Assembly (NCBI GenBank): GCA_039583875.1
Contig: CM077147.1
Span: 108,918,124-108,982,123 of the forward strand
Source of the DNA: Platanthera guangdongensis
Lineage: Eukaryota; Streptophyta; Magnoliopsida; Asparagales; Orchidaceae
Reading direction: 5' to 3'
DNA length: 64,000 nt
Below, in pieces: positions 10,117 to 22,399 of this stretch (position 1 is the stretch's first letter; each line of letters opens with the position of its first letter). The translations under genes and the position numbers were made by a program. Under the pieces are notes generated by a model. That model did not search any database and was not told where the DNA came from. It worked only from the letters and a program-made list of their open reading frames with translations.

Positions 10117-13099
10117 TGTCACAACCCGCATTTTCTCCGTAATCAAAAATACGTTAGAGTAGAGAAAATATGCATCTTGATGCCACGTCGTGCAAGGGAC
10201 ATCCGCAGACAATCAGGCAGCTCTTCCTCATATTTACTTCATGTGAAAGATTTATGAATTTAAGTTAAAAATAATACATATAAGTTATTAGAGTTACTGA
10301 CCATGTCCCTCGGTCGGGTGGATCACTAGTCCATAGGTGAGAAAATAGATAAGTTTTATGCGACAGAAAATACTTAGTTGATCCATTTGTTGTCCTATTT
10401 GAGAATGAAGGTCTAGCATAATAAATGATGATGTGACTTCTACATTTAATATATATAAAAAAGACTTTTATAGCGCTTAAACGTAGTGGATTTTTCAGTT
10501 AAATATCATGTCATGACAATGTTCCAGAATGTAGTTTTGTATACTTTAAAATAGCTAAATGCATCCTAACATAAATCCTTCTCAGAGAGTAAGTATAAAT
10601 AGGTAAAAAGAGTAACAGCAATAAAAGCAGCAGGTAGTCTATCACAGAAAATGTCAAAGACTATGGGCGTCAACAACTGACACGAACCCATAGTAAAATC
10701 TGATAAGTCTAAACAAAATCAACTACCTCAAACCTCTGAGGTGTAAGCAAAAGGCCGCAGCAACCCACAGCACCAGAAGCATAACACGGTAAGCTAAACC
10801 TGCTACGGCTCTGATCCTGGGGCATTTAAAAGAAGAACACCTCAAAAGCAAGCTACAAATGGTTCAAAAAGTAAAGGCAGACCAAAAAAATCTCAAAGTG
10901 AAGGAAATCTATAAAACGACTGCAACAAAAGGTAAGCAACAGAGTAAAAGTAAGCAAATAGTAAATCTAGCCGAGCAAGAATGACTAATCACATCAACTG
11001 GACAAAACAGAGTACCAACATCAAAAGTTCAAACTTTCATATGTCATTAATATTCATGTTATTCATCAATAAAAATGAGACTGATCAGCTCAACAGGAAA
11101 AGAGTACTGTGTCGGGGAGAAGGGTCCACAACGCGCACAAACCCAGCCAACAGGCACCATGCCGAGGGAGAACCCCCAACGTGCACAGACCAAGCTAAGG
11201 TGAATGTGTCGCGGATGAAAATCCGTAACGCGCACAGACTCAACCATAAGGCACTATGCCAAGGGAGAAAACCTAACGTGCACAGACCATCTGTGTTTCT
11301 TTAGTTACGTAATTATATGTGTAGTGCTTCCTTTCTATTCATCACAGACTCAAGTGAAAGGACAACCAAATTGGTTTACCAACTCTACAGAACAAAAATT
11401 GGGGGTAAAGGTTCTATGAAATAACTTAGAAATTTAAAGATAAGTCACAATCCAAGATAAACTCTAACGCGTTCAACAACGATAGATAAGGCGTTTAAAG
11501 TCATCAATAAGGCACTTCAAGAACGATTAAATATAACCGGACTAGATTGAGCTCACCATGACAAAATCTCACAACATCAAGTGATCATCAAGAAAGGTTA
11601 ATCATAGCAATAACTTGGAAGATAAAAGTGCAAAAAATTTTAAATAACATAAAACCTTAACCATTTCCATCAAATCGGACAAGAAGAAACGAGGGTAAAC
11701 CACCACTTGCCTTGGTTTTACTGGAAAAATCATCTGAATCACTCCACGTCACAGATCGGGGCAAAAGAAGACGGGAGGAGTCGAAATCTGAACAAAAATG
11801 GCCGAAATAGAGATTAGGGCTGAAAAACCCTAACGAGAAAACTCAAGTAATGGGGAAAATTTTACCACGATGGCGTAGCTCTCGACGAGAGCTTTCCAGA
11901 TCTATGATCGGTAGAAGATTTTGAGCACCAGAGCTCCGTCGACGGCCACCAGAAAATTCACAAATGGAAGGGAGTCACCGCTTTGGTGTCGGTTCGGTCT
12001 ATCAAAAGGAGGAAGATGAAGTTTTCTTTTTGAATGAACCTTAAGTATCAGAATATATATATATATATAAGTATTTATAAAAGTTTTGTCTAAATAGGAA
12101 AAAACGGGTTATTTATGAGTGGGTGCGCGGAAAATGAAAAAAGAGGATTATGATGACATCAAATCAAAACGTGCTCAACATAATAGTTGTAGATCTCGTC
12201 GAGATGAACAAATTTCATGTTAACCATTTTTCAATACGACACTGTTTTGATAGTAAAAACGACGCCCGAACGCAGACTGGAACGAAATTCTCGAGATGAA
12301 TCTACAGTACTCGAGAACAAGATTAGAGGTACTCGAGAAGAAGAAAACAGGTTACTTGAGTACTAATACAGATTCCTCGAGAACTACCAAGAGAGTACTC
12401 GAGTACTAATACAGGTTACTCGAGAACTACAAGGAGAGTACTCGAGTACTAATTTAGTTTACTCGAGTAGCAGCAGGAGAATACTCGAGAACAAATACCA
12501 CACCACTCGACAACTAAGACGAGGCCACTCGAGAACTATGACAGATTACATGAACAGTGCTTTTTACAAATATATCCAAAAAAATTAAACTATACATGAA
12601 TAGTAAAAGACATTTTTGAATAGTGCTTTAATATTAAAATAATCATATTTATATATTTTTGAATAAGGAAACACGAGATCAAAACGGAGGCCCAAACGCA
12701 TGCCGAATTGAACGAAACACACATCGTAGGCGAACACAGACGATACGAACACAACGGCGAAGACGGAACCAAAATACAATAAGCCGTTCTTGAGATATAA
12801 ATTTTCAAAGTTTACGGCGAACATAAATTCTACAAAACTTTGGAAATTCCCCGAGGCTCGAATATCGCTCGGATCGTGACGAAACTTGACGAGCATGTCG
12901 AAAATTAATTAATTCAATTTCCCAATGACAAATTTTCCATTTTCGATAAGGATTCACGATTTTTGGCCGACTCGACCGAACACACACGAAAACGCACTAA
13001 CGACAACGCGTCGTCAACTCCACGTTAACATACGCCCCTTACGTCATTATGATTTCAACAAGATGATTAAATAATTGCCGGAAAATCAGGAGCGTTACA
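10117..13099 (-). repeat. 3' LTR of gypsy element G4 (2983 bp)
   Basis: It runs from TGTCACAACCC at 10117 to GCGTTACA at 13099, so it has TG...CA ends (TGTAACGC...TGACA on the minus strand), and it borders a clear polypurine tract at 13100. Its insertion interrupts the G3 LTR; the flanking 5 bases TTCGG (10112-10116) are the candidate target site. The region 12290-12540 holds ten CTCGAG sites. The other LTR is not in the window, so the left boundary rests on the sequence of the terminus and the break in G3 homology. Confidence 0.75.
12290..12540. repeat. Array of CTCGAG palindromes in the G4 LTR
   Basis: Ten exact CTCGAG hexamers occur in about 250 bp, several in the extended palindrome GTACTCGAGTAC. 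They are spaced about 20-45 bp apart and separated by A-rich linkers. Confidence 0.85.
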
Positions 13100-13114
13100 G
13101 TCACCCCTCCAAAA
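13100..13114 (-). other. Polypurine tract of G4
   Basis: On the minus strand it reads TTTTGGAGGGGTGAC immediately before the LTR start TGTAACGC. Confidence 0.78.
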
Positions 13115-13441
13115 ATGAAGTTTTGTCCCGAAACTTGGAACATGAAACGAAACAAGAGGGCAGAGGGAGAGACACGACAGAAGAATTCATTAAACAGGAA
13201 TACTAATCGGGAAAGACTAGGAGAACACCAGAGGATGAGATTTTCTCATTGCGGATTCCAATTCCCATGTTGCACCTTTAGCATCCTGATTGCGTCAGAG
13301 AACCTTAACCATCGGAATGGACTTCTTTCTTAGCACACGATCTTACGTTTCCAGAATACGGACATGCTCTTCGACATACGAGAGATTTGGATACAACTGG
13401 GGCACGGAGTCAAGGACATGTCGATCACTACGAACACACTT

Positions 13442-14639
13442 TCATAACTGGCTCACGTGAAACACATCGTGAACACCAGGGAAAGAATCAGGCAATTCCA
13501 GTCTATAGGCAGAAACTCCGATGCGCTCCAAAATATGAAAAGGTCCCACATACCTGGAATCTAGCTTATGGTTCCTTCCAAATCTCTTAACACATGACAT
13601 TGGAGAGACCTTCAGAAACACCAAGTCCCCAACTGCAAATTGCAGATCAACTCTGCGCTGATTAGCATACTTTTCATATCGCTCCTGAGCCAACCTCAGC
13701 TTTTCACAAATATGCATTACTGAAGTACTCATATCCTCCAGCGCTTTCGGACTGAGCAAAGGCTTCTCACCAACTTCAGGCCAAAATAGGGGAGTTCAAT
13801 AATGCCTTCCATATAAAGCTTTAAAGGGTGTCATCTACAAACTCTCCTGATAGCTGTTGTTGTACGTGAACTCTATCAGTCCGAGGCGTTTATCCCAACC
13901 CCGCCATAGTCCAGAATGCAGCATATAATCATATCCTCCAAGATCAGATTCACTCTCACTGTCTGGCCATTTGTCTGAGGATGATAGGCAGTAGATTACC
14001 TAAGGTCGGTACCTAGGGCTCCTTGCAAGCTTTGCCAGAAATGAGACATGAATCAGGAGTCTCGGTCTGACACAATACTCGTAGGTACACCATGTAGTCT
14101 TATAACTTCATCCAGATAAAGCTAAGCTATCTTTTCCATAGAATAATCAATTTTGAATGGCACAAAGTGGGCACACTTGGTTAGTCTGTCCATGATAACC
14201 CACACTACATCATGCCCATGATAACCCACACTACATCATGCCCTTCGGGGAGATCTCGGCAAACCGGTTATGAAATCCATGGATAAACTCTCCCATTTCC
14301 AACTTGGTATGTCTAAAGGCGTTAACTTACCACCTGGCCTTCTATGATCAGCTTTGACACGCTAGCAAGTATTACATTCAGATACAAATCTTGCGATGTC
14401 GTTCTTCATACCTGACCACCAAACAATCTACTTCAAATCTATGTACATTTTCGTGGAACCAGGAGGATAAGCAATACTTGAACCATGCGCTTCACTGCAT
14501 ATTCTTGCTCGGATGCCCCAACAGGGGGAATACAATATCTATCGTGATACTTTAGGGTACCAACGTCATCAATTGAAAAGTCAGGTAATTCCCCTTTCTC
14601 AGTCCTACAGCGGAGGTGCTGCAAATAGGGATCGTCTTT
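13442..14639 (-). pseudogene. pol: Integrase of G4, heavily decayed
   Basis: The C-terminal part (13759-13442) shows LRLAQERYEKYANQRR, FAVGDLVFLKVSPM, the GPFHILERIGVSAYRLELP GPY/F module and VHDVFHVSQL. Upstream, around 14360, the frame shows the zinc-module CNTC followed directly by a stop, then a degenerate core (PSWKWES, GLPRSP) through about 13860 with many stops and a short duplicated stretch at about 14200-14245. No chromodomain is evident between 13442 and the polypurine tract. It is not functional. Confidence 0.75.
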
Positions 14640-15289
14640 CTAATGTAGCCTAGTGAGAGTAATCCACGAAGGCTCTCCCACCTCCAAGCTACTTCGCGAA
14701 GCACTATTCCCCACAGTAATTTCCATGAGCAAAAACTCTTCAACAAGGGATTGCACCGAGAGGTTAAAGATATGAGCAAGCTTCCGGCTCAACGCATCCG
14801 CTGCTATATTAGCCTTGCCGGGATGATAAAGAATATCGACTTCATAGTCCGCAACGTACTTCAGCCATCGATTCTGGTGCAAATTCAATTCCTTCTGAGT
14901 GAAGATATATTTCAAACTTTTGTGGTCCTAATAAATTTTGCACGACACTCCATATAGAAGATGTCTCCACAACTTCAAGGCATAAATGACGGCAGTAAAT
15001 TCCAGGTCGTGCGTAGAATATTTCTTTTCATAAACTCGGTTGCGTGTTTGCCGTCCTGCATCAACACGCAACCGAGTCCAACTCGCGAGGCATCCACATA
15101 AACGACATACTCTACTCCTTCCACCAGCAATGCCAAAACTGGAGCAGAACACAATCTCCTCTTGAGCTCTTGAAAAGCTTCCTCATAAGCATCACTCCAA
15201 ACGAAATCTACGCTCTTTTGCGTAAGCCTGGTCAACGGCGTAGAGAGTACAGAGAATCCTTTCACAAATCTTCTGTAGTAACCTGCCAA
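14640..15289 (-). pseudogene. pol: RNase H of G4
   Basis: 15289-14975 shows [41 protein letters not shown] and the catalytic [15 protein letters not shown] before a frameshift. 15152-14928 reads the next part in another frame ([23 protein letters not shown]). 14915-14640 shows FTQKELNLHQNRWLKYVADYE, YHPGKANIAADALSRK and the linker to integrase. The three pieces overlap in different frames, so at least two indels are present. Confidence 0.82.
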
Positions 15290-15752
15290 ACTAAGAAGCT
15301 CCTTATCTCCTTAGATGATGTAAGTCTCTTCCAATCCAAGACTGCAGCTATCTTCACGGGGTCTACTGAGATACTATCCTTACTTACAATGTGTCCGAGG
15401 AATGACACCTGAGACAACCAGAACTTGCACTTGCTAAGCTTCGCATACATCTTGTGCTCTATCAGAGTAGACAAGACCAAGCACAAGTGCAAGGCGTGCT
15501 CTTTTGCATTTCAGGAATATACCAGGACATCGTCAATGAATACAACCACGAACTTACCCAGAAAATCCTTGAACACCCCGTTCATCATGTCTATAAAAGC
15601 TGACGGTGCATTTGTTAATCCAAATGACATTACCAGAAATTCAAAGTGACCATATCGAGAACGAAAAGCAGTTCGCGAAATGTCTGACTCCTGGATTCTT
15701 AACTGATTTTAACCTGAACGGAGGTCAATCTTAGAGAACACGAAAACTACCT
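15262..15752 (-). pseudogene. pol: Reverse transcriptase of G4, 5' truncated by copia A
   Basis: Reading from 15752 the frame shows [42 protein letters not shown] and the catalytic [10 protein letters not shown], then [22 protein letters not shown]. In-frame stops follow the RSG block and the catalytic box. The first part of RT is missing because the copia A LTR begins at 15753. The remaining part of G4 (5' pol, gag, 5' LTR) should resume right of copia A, but that point falls in the N gap. Confidence 0.82.
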
Positions 15753-15842
15753 TAAAAGATATAGTATAGCTCTGATACCAATTGAAAGATATGGTATAGC
15801 TCTGATACCAATTGAAAGATATGGTATAGATCTGATACCAAT
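15753..15842 (-). repeat. Three 30-bp units each containing a primer-binding-site copy (3' LTR end)
   Basis: Units at 15753-15782, 15783-15812 and 15813-15842 each end in GATACCAAT on the plus strand, which is the ATTGGTATC start of a primer-binding site on the minus strand. The remainder of each unit resembles the U5 terminus. Confidence 0.9.
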
Positions 15843-16033
15843 TGAAAGAAAGGGGATAGATTAATTACTCTAGAGGGGGGTGAATAGTGTAACTTAAAAC
15901 TTTTTGATGTTTTGAAATATATCATAATAAAATAGGTGATAATAATAGTAGTATAAAAGCAAATGCAACCTAAGCAAATCTATAGTATCACTGCACAGTA
16001 AGAACAAAAACAGAAAATGATCACACACAGACA

Positions 16034-16087
16034 ACACAAGAATTTTATAGTGGTTCCCCAAACTGGGTACATCCACTCTTCTACCAC
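16034..16087 (-). promoter_or_regulatory. Conserved LTR core-promoter block with TATA box (copia A, left LTR)
   Basis: On the minus strand it reads GTGGATGTACCCAGTTTGG, then GGAACCACTATAAAATTC, with a TATA-like CTATAAAA. The same block occurs in the LTRs at about 24425-24475, 38335-38385, 39517-39568, 41313-41345, 42688-42745 and 44512-44570, although the surrounding sequence is much more diverged. Promoter function is inferred. Confidence 0.6.
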
Positions 16088-17368
16088 CCGTGTAGGAATC
16101 CACTATCAGGTTTTGATCAGGTGACTGCCACACAAATCTATTTCCAGGGAGATCTCACAACCCTTTAGGCTTTTGATCAGGTGCCCAAAAACCAAGAATA
16201 AACTTTTGAAGTGAGTATATATACCCTTTATACAGGAGGTTGAGAGAGTTGATGTTGTCTTCTCTTTTCTCTACACAATAGAGAAGACTAGTGGATTGCT
16301 GGTGTCAAAGCTCCTCTGAAATAAGGGTTCAGAAAGCCTGGAGCCTTGCTCAGTGTGTAGGTCTTCAGCCTTGTCTTGAAGTGATCCATGAATTACTGAC
16401 TGATTCGAGTTATTGTCCTTGAGAATTCCTGGAGTAGAAGTTGAAGAAGATTCTTGATATGGATTGTTGTTATTCTTCAGTCTTCAGAAAGTACAAGGGG
16501 AAAACACAATGTTTTCTCCATGGGGAGAGAGTTCTGTATATTTTCTCTATATGCTCTTTCTTGCTTCTATGATTTCGACTCTCTATCTTTCTTGTGTTAC
16601 AGCTGCTTGTCTAAAAAGTGAAAATTCTCTTTTATATTCTGCTGTCAAAATACTCCTTTGAAAATTTTAATTCTAAGCATTATTTGTTGATTGATTCTGG
16701 AGAATGAAACGGCTGGAATATTCATTAAAAAGTTTCCCCAACTGTCCAATAAATTAAGCAAGTAATTATCCTGATGAAGACCATAATGAATACTGTCAAT
16801 AACGACTATATTCTGGGGAATATAAGCATTAATTACTCAGAGAATTACTGCTAAATAATATAAAAGTAAGAATATAATAAGGAAAACATCTAAGTCTGGC
16901 TTGGGACAGAATTCATTGAGCTCTGAATAGAATTCGTCGACTGGAGATCCAAGTTCGTCGAGCTGATAATTCCTGTTCGTAGACCTGAGCTCAACAAACT
17001 GTATTCTGGAAATAACTAGCCAATTCTGCGCTCTAAGTTCGCCGAGCTAAGAATCTGTCTGAGTGAAGAGATCGTCGACCTGGGCTCGAATATTGTCGAG
17101 CCCAACTCAGAGAAGTAACTCTGAGTTCGTCGATCTATGATCGACGATCATCGAGCTGAGTTCGAAGAATTTCGAACTGATAATTTTTTAAGTCTGAATT
17201 CTTCTAAGTCTGGGTCTACTGAGGTCCTTTGCTGGCTGGTCCATGAATGTTAAACCTAGTGAACTAGCCTAAACTCTAGGACTCATAGACTTGACTCTAG
17301 CTATACAATGTGGGTCAAACTCATCCTAATTAGTGAACCTATCCCAAATCCAAACTAGGTATCCAACA

Positions 17369-17381
17369 ATCTCCCCCTATT
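17369..17381 (-). other. Polypurine tract of copia A
   Basis: On the minus strand it reads AAATAGGGGGAGAT directly before the LTR start TGTTGGATAC. The identical tract is found in elements B (46021) and D (about 41300). Confidence 0.9.
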
Positions 17382-17530
17382 TGGGTGAGGTCACTAATAC
17401 AAACAAAAGAAAATAATCACAAAGCATAATAAAATATATCTGGCAGAAAAATAAAATATCCAGCAGATATGTACATAAGTACTTCATGATTAACAGATAG
17501 AGTTCAGAAAATAGAAACTAAATATAATAG

Positions 17531-20423
17531 TTATATGTTCTTCTTTGGCTTTTCTTTCTCAGCTTTGTCTGATTTATCAGAGGGCTGTCTTAATATGATT
17601 TCTCTGTTTGTATTTGCAGCTTCTCTTTTAGACATAGTCATGTCTGATGCTCTAATAATATTGACAGAAGTTGCTCTTTGAACAACTTCTTCTGGATGTA
17701 AACTCATATAAGTATTAACATTGAAAAAGTTCTTAACTTTGTCATACCTTTTTAATTCTTCTCTTCTATAGGAAGACATTGTAGTATATTGAGAGGATCT
17801 ATTCCTTCAGCTTTAGCTTTGTTTATCAGAGAGAGTCCAACCAGTTCTTGAAATATAGCCATCTTTGAAGTATTTTCTTGTTCAGGATCAACGAAAGGAA
17901 CTGGTGGAGAGTAGGGTCTTTCAGGGGAAGCTTTAACAGGATGATCATCTTCAGATACTTTCTATTACATGCCTTGCTTCTGATATTGTTGTTGTTGTCT
18001 GTTGCTGCTTGAAGGATGTTTCTGCTGACTGCTTCCTTGGAAAAGATATCTTGAAGATCTTCCTTATTGCCTTTGGTATGTTTGAATGTGAGGGGTAGAT
18101 CTCTGAGATACATTCCCTGAAGCACCTGCTGTTGGAGAAGGAGGACCTCTCCAATTCCTTTGAGAAGGAGGAGGAGGAGGAGAATACCTTCTGCACTTTT
18201 TCCTTACTTTTTGCTCATTCTTTGATAGCCACATCCATGAAAGCATCCCTGGGTATGTAGTAATCTTTTGTAAAATGTAGTAGGGAGTGTCTGCATTAGG
18301 GTTAGGCTTTTGAATAGCCTTAGCAGGAGCTTTTCTTTTCTTATCAATCTTCTTCTTAACTTTTGGATCATTAGATTCATTAGAGTCTTCATCATCATTG
18401 TCATCATCAAAAGATCCTGCAGGGTCGTCATACATAGTATCAATTGCCTTCAAGGCTTCCTTTGAAATTTGCTTCTTAGCTTGAGGAAGCACTTGAGATT
18501 CTGCAACCTCTGGTACAGCCATACTTTCAGAAACTTTTTTATTCTCTTCTGCTATATCTGCAAGAATAATATCGTCCAGGTCTTGTAAAGGACTATCATC
18601 CATTTTTTAGGTAGGAGGGGAAAGAGCTTTTTTCTCTGGAGTAGAGGCTAGTTCAAGAACATTCTCAGTCACATGTTCTTCTGTAATTACTGGTGCTGCC
18701 AAAATTTGTCTTTAGTTGATTAACAACTTCAGGCCTATTGGGGAGGTATAGCAAAACTATGGCATAGAGTGCATTGGGCAGACTTCTTGAAGATAATTTA
18801 AATAAGTTGTGTCAAAAGAATTTAACAAATTGTAAATATCTACTGTGGGATTGACAAGGCAATCACCAACAGTCAAAAACTTCTAGCAAGTTTAGTTGCT
18901 CAACTGTACAAAGCATATCAATTGTTGTTGTCTCAGCTTCTATAAGCATATATACATCTGTATCTGCATCTTCATGCTCATCTAACTGCAAAACTACTAC
19001 TGCTACTGCTGCTGGAGGAGAGGAAACTGGAGCTTCTTCACTGGATATCTCCCCCTGCCTAGTTTCAGAGGGTCCTGAAGCCAGGCCCCTTTAAGAAGGG
19101 ACAGTGGGTGTAGCAAAAATGAGGGCAGAGAGGGATGCAACAGAATCAGCAAGAGGTTTATGTCCTCTGCTATAAGCTGTGAGATAAGGGGAGTGAGAAG
19201 TTCCAGAAGGGAGGGAATGGAAGGGGAATCCATTTGCATGAACTCAGAGGGTGTCTGATTTGATACAGAAGGATGGAGGATGGATGATGAAGGGAAAGTA
19301 GTGATGTCTGTTATTGGCTCATCATGGGGTGATGGAGTATTGAAAGGAGATAGTAGCAAATCAAAAGATGGAATGGATGTGAGGTTATGGAGGGGAATGT
19401 CATCAAGATGATGAGGGAGTGGGGATTGAGGAGGTGGGGAGGAGGTGGTGTGGTATGCTCTGGAGATTGAACTTGTGTAGGTTGATGTTTAGGAGATGGA
19501 ATTGGTATTGGAGTATGAGCTGGTGATGATGATGGTTATTGGAGGGTTGTTGAGGGAATTGAAATTTGTGGAGGCGTAGGTTGTTGAGATGGAGGAGTTG
19601 GAATTTGGGTGGATGGAATTGTGGTGGACGGGATAACTACTGGAGGTGGGGGATCAGTTGTTTCAGCTCTGTATCCTCAAAAGTTCTGGAAGATGTTGAA
19701 GCCCCGGATGACTTGGGGATTGTCCTCTCCCACCTTCCAAACAAGGCACATGTTAGCCTTTGAAAGCATTAATGAATATGGTCTGGGAGACCAGGGATTC
19801 AGCTGCCTTTTCCTGTATGAAAATCCCAAGAACTCTTCCAAAACAAACTTCTTTCCTATTATTCTTCTTCTTGATCAAGTCAAACAGAATTCTTGACCAA
19901 TTCACGGGTTTTTTCTTATTCAGTATTGCACACATTACCAGAAATTGTTGCCTGGTAATGTAGTCATGAGTTGTATGCTTTCCAAGCAATACCTTGACCG
20001 CCACATCGGCTACAAATTTGTATTCAGAAGATACATTTTTCTTTAGCAATTTATTTGGGTTCTCTCCAACATGACCCATTTTGTTCAACATGTCATCATA
20101 CTCAGAATTATCAATCTCGATATCTTCTTCACCATTCATCAGACCAAAAATTTCAGTTAAGATTGTTAGGGTTAACGAGACTTGGTTACCAGGTATCATG
20201 TCGGTCATCATGTCGGCGTCTGAAGTTGAGGAGGTGAGCACCATTCTTTTATTTCAGTAGCAGCAATCTTTATTCTGGTTGTCATGTAGTTTTTTAATTG
20301 TTGTTCCTCAAAGTGTTTCAGTATATCTAGGAAGATTTGATCGAAGTGTTTGAATGATTCAAAATCTATGTTGAATCCCATGTCAAACTTCATTGTCGCC
20401 AGAGAGCTCGCTGGAATCGCCAT
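17531..20423 (-). pseudogene. Extra 3' ORF (aORF) of copia A, broken
   Basis: Pieces at 20423-20208, 20244-19753, 19359-19003, 18603-18064 and 17779-17531 line up in order with a better-kept copy in element B (54420 downward). The start MAIPASSLATMKFDMGFNID is shared. The best-conserved block is KVLLGKHTTHDYITRQQFL followed by a W-S-R-I-L-F-D-L-I-K-K-K stretch and KEVCFGRVLGIF. Next comes a Pro/Ser-rich middle, then an acidic/basic part with DLDDIILADI, a run of Asp, a KKKIDKKRKAP nuclear-signal-like stretch, and NPNADTPYYILQK with WMWLSKNEQK. No signal peptide or membrane segment is visible, so it does not look like a typical envelope gene. From memory the conserved block resembles the plant transposon-associated family PF20167; that is not checked. 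Confidence 0.7.
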
Positions 20424-20875
20424 TGATCATCTGTAAAAGGAAATAGAAAGATCAAGTGTAAGGGGAACAAAAAGCACTGGATGGAGCTCGAAGAAAACCT
20501 AGTTATATGGTTTTCAGAATATGAAGCGGCAGAATCCGTCCTATGAAATAAACAGAATTCTTCAATCTGAGTTCGACGAAATATTTTATTGACAAAAGAG
20601 TTCGTCGATCTCAGTCTGAAGAAGGAAAAACATTTCGTCATGCTCAGGTCGATGAACATTTTCTAAAGCAATATCATCGATCTCCGTTCGACGAATTGAA
20701 CTTCACACAAAGAGTTCGTCGATCTCAGGTTGACGAATTATCTCAAGAACTTTTCTTAGTTCGTCGATCTCCGTTCGACGAACTGTGGCAAATTCTTCGA
20801 CCACAGACAGAAAGTTAAATTAATGCATCTCCATTTATCATGTCTAGCTGATTCATAAAGAACAGATGTTTTTTC
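20424..20875 (-). other. Spacer between RNase H and aORF with palindromic TTCGTCGA motifs
   Basis: No ORF is supported here. The stretch holds repeated TTCGTCGA and TCGACGAA arms; the best palindromes have 8-bp arms around a short CTC-type spacer, near 20690-20715 and 20758-20782. The matching spacer in element B (54421-54634) has the same motif. Confidence 0.7.
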
Positions 20876-21250
20876 TCATCCAAGGGTTTGGTGAAGATAT
20901 CTGCCTTTGCAAATCAGTAGATACAAAGGTGAGATTAATTTTCTTTTTGTCACACACTCTCTAATAAAATGATGTCTTACATCTATATGCTTAGTTCTAC
21001 TATGATGCACTGGATTCTGTGTAATAGAAATTGCACTAGTATTATCACAAAGTAGAGTTGAATTATTTAAGTTAACACCATAATCTAGGAGTTGGTTATG
21101 AATCCATAGTATCTGTGAACAACAACAGCCAACTGTTATATACTCAGCTTCTATTGTTGAGGTGGACACAGATATTTGCTTCTTGCAAAACCATGACACT
21201 AGCCTATCACCAAGGAATTGACATGTCCCTGATGTGCTCTTCATGTCCAC
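20876..21250 (-). pseudogene. pol: RNase H of copia A
   Basis: The frame shows STSGTCQFLGDRLVSWFCKKQ, the catalytic STSTIEAEYITVGCCCSQ (Glu) and LLCDNTSAISITQNPVHHSRTKHIDVRHHFIRE (catalytic Asp), all typical of Ty1/copia. The end diverges after KRKLISPLYL, where the usual ADIFTK-type motif has been lost by a frameshift. It would degrade the RNA template during reverse transcription. Confidence 0.88.
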
Positions 21251-21313
21251 TCTACATCCAGCAAAGTGAGCATCAGAGTATCCAGTTAACTCATATTTTG
21301 ACTCAGTTGGATA

Positions 21314-22271
21314 CTAGAGTCCTAAATTAGGGAAACTCTTTATATATCTCAAAATTCTTTTTAAGAAAATAAGATGAGATTCTTTAGAGTTCATCTGGAA
21401 CCTAGCATAAAGACATGTAGCAAACATGATGTCTGGTCTACTTATTGTAAGATATAACAGGGACCCAACAATGACCCTATATAATTTTTGATCTACAGGT
21501 TTCCCATGTTCATCAGAATCAATCACAGCATTTATAGCCATAGGTGTTTTCTTTGCTGAAGCATCAGCCATCCCAAACCTTTTGATTAGCTCCTTAGCAT
21601 ATTTGGATTGGGGTAAGACGATGTCATCAGGTGACTGCTTAACTTAGAGACCAAGGAAGTAGGAGAGCTCACCCTACTACTCTTTTCAAACTTGGAATGC
21701 ATAAGGTTGGAGAACTTTTTGCATAGTTTCGAATCTGTAGTACCAAAGAAAATATCATCAACATATATTTGTACTAGCAAGATTTTATCATGATGATGCT
21801 TTATAAATAAAGTCATATCTACTATACCTCTAGAAAAATTATGCTCTAAGAGAAAGCTAGCTAAGGTTTCATACCAAGCTCTTGGAGCTTGCTTTAGACC
21901 ATAGAGAGCCTTATGCAATTTGAAACATAAGAGGGATGAGTAGGAGAAATAAAACTTGGTGGTTGTTCTACATAAACCTCTTCTTTAAGTTCACCATTTA
22001 GGAATGCACTTTTAACATCTATTTGGTATATTGTGAACTTCTTGTAGGTTGTATAAGCTAAAAATATCCTTATTGCTTCTATCCTTGCAACAGGGGAAAA
22101 TGTCTGGTCATAATTTATGCCTTCCTCTTGTCTATATCCTTGAGCAACTAATCTTACCTTATTCCTTATGATAAGGCCTTGAGCATCAAGTTTGTTTCTA
22201 AATATCCATTTAATTCCAATGACTGGGTAATCTTTGGCTCTTAGAACTAAATCCCAAACTCTACATCTCAT
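21314..22271 (-). pseudogene. pol: Reverse transcriptase of copia A
   Basis: Three overlapping pieces make up the RT. 22271-21894 has [29 protein letters not shown] and the conserved [23 protein letters not shown]. 21918-21586 has [14 protein letters not shown] and the catalytic IYVDDIFFG. 21571-21314 has GSLLYLTISRPDIMFAT. Frameshifts lie near 21905 and 21580. It is a Ty1/copia RT, not functional in this copy. Confidence 0.9.
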
Positions 22272-22399
22272 ATTGGTTGAGCTACTCTTGCATTACAATG
22301 ATCCAGTGTGGATCTTGCTCAGCATTTTTATGGATTATGGCTCAGTTTGAGATATGAAGCAGTCATGCATCATGTCCTGGTGGAGTTGATGCCTTATCT

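Larger units (their letters stand above)
15753..17368 (-). repeat. 3' LTR of copia A (1616 bp)
   Basis: It matches the right-hand LTR from 24140 onward. Its inner end GTATCCAACA (17368) adjoins the polypurine tract. Its outer end starts with three tandem 30-bp units, the first mutated from TGAAAG to TAAAAG. The U3 part (16920-17170) holds TTCGTCGA-type motifs. A conserved TATA-containing block lies at about 16034-16087. Confidence 0.88.

Noticed and set aside
15753..15842. Regular 30-bp repeats resembling a CRISPR array
   Set aside because: The units are contiguous without spacers and match the LTR/PBS junction; the genome is a plant nuclear one.
17531..20423. Envelope gene in copia A
   Set aside because: SIRE-type elements can carry envelope-like ORFs, but no signal peptide, transmembrane segment or glycosylation-rich ectodomain is visible.
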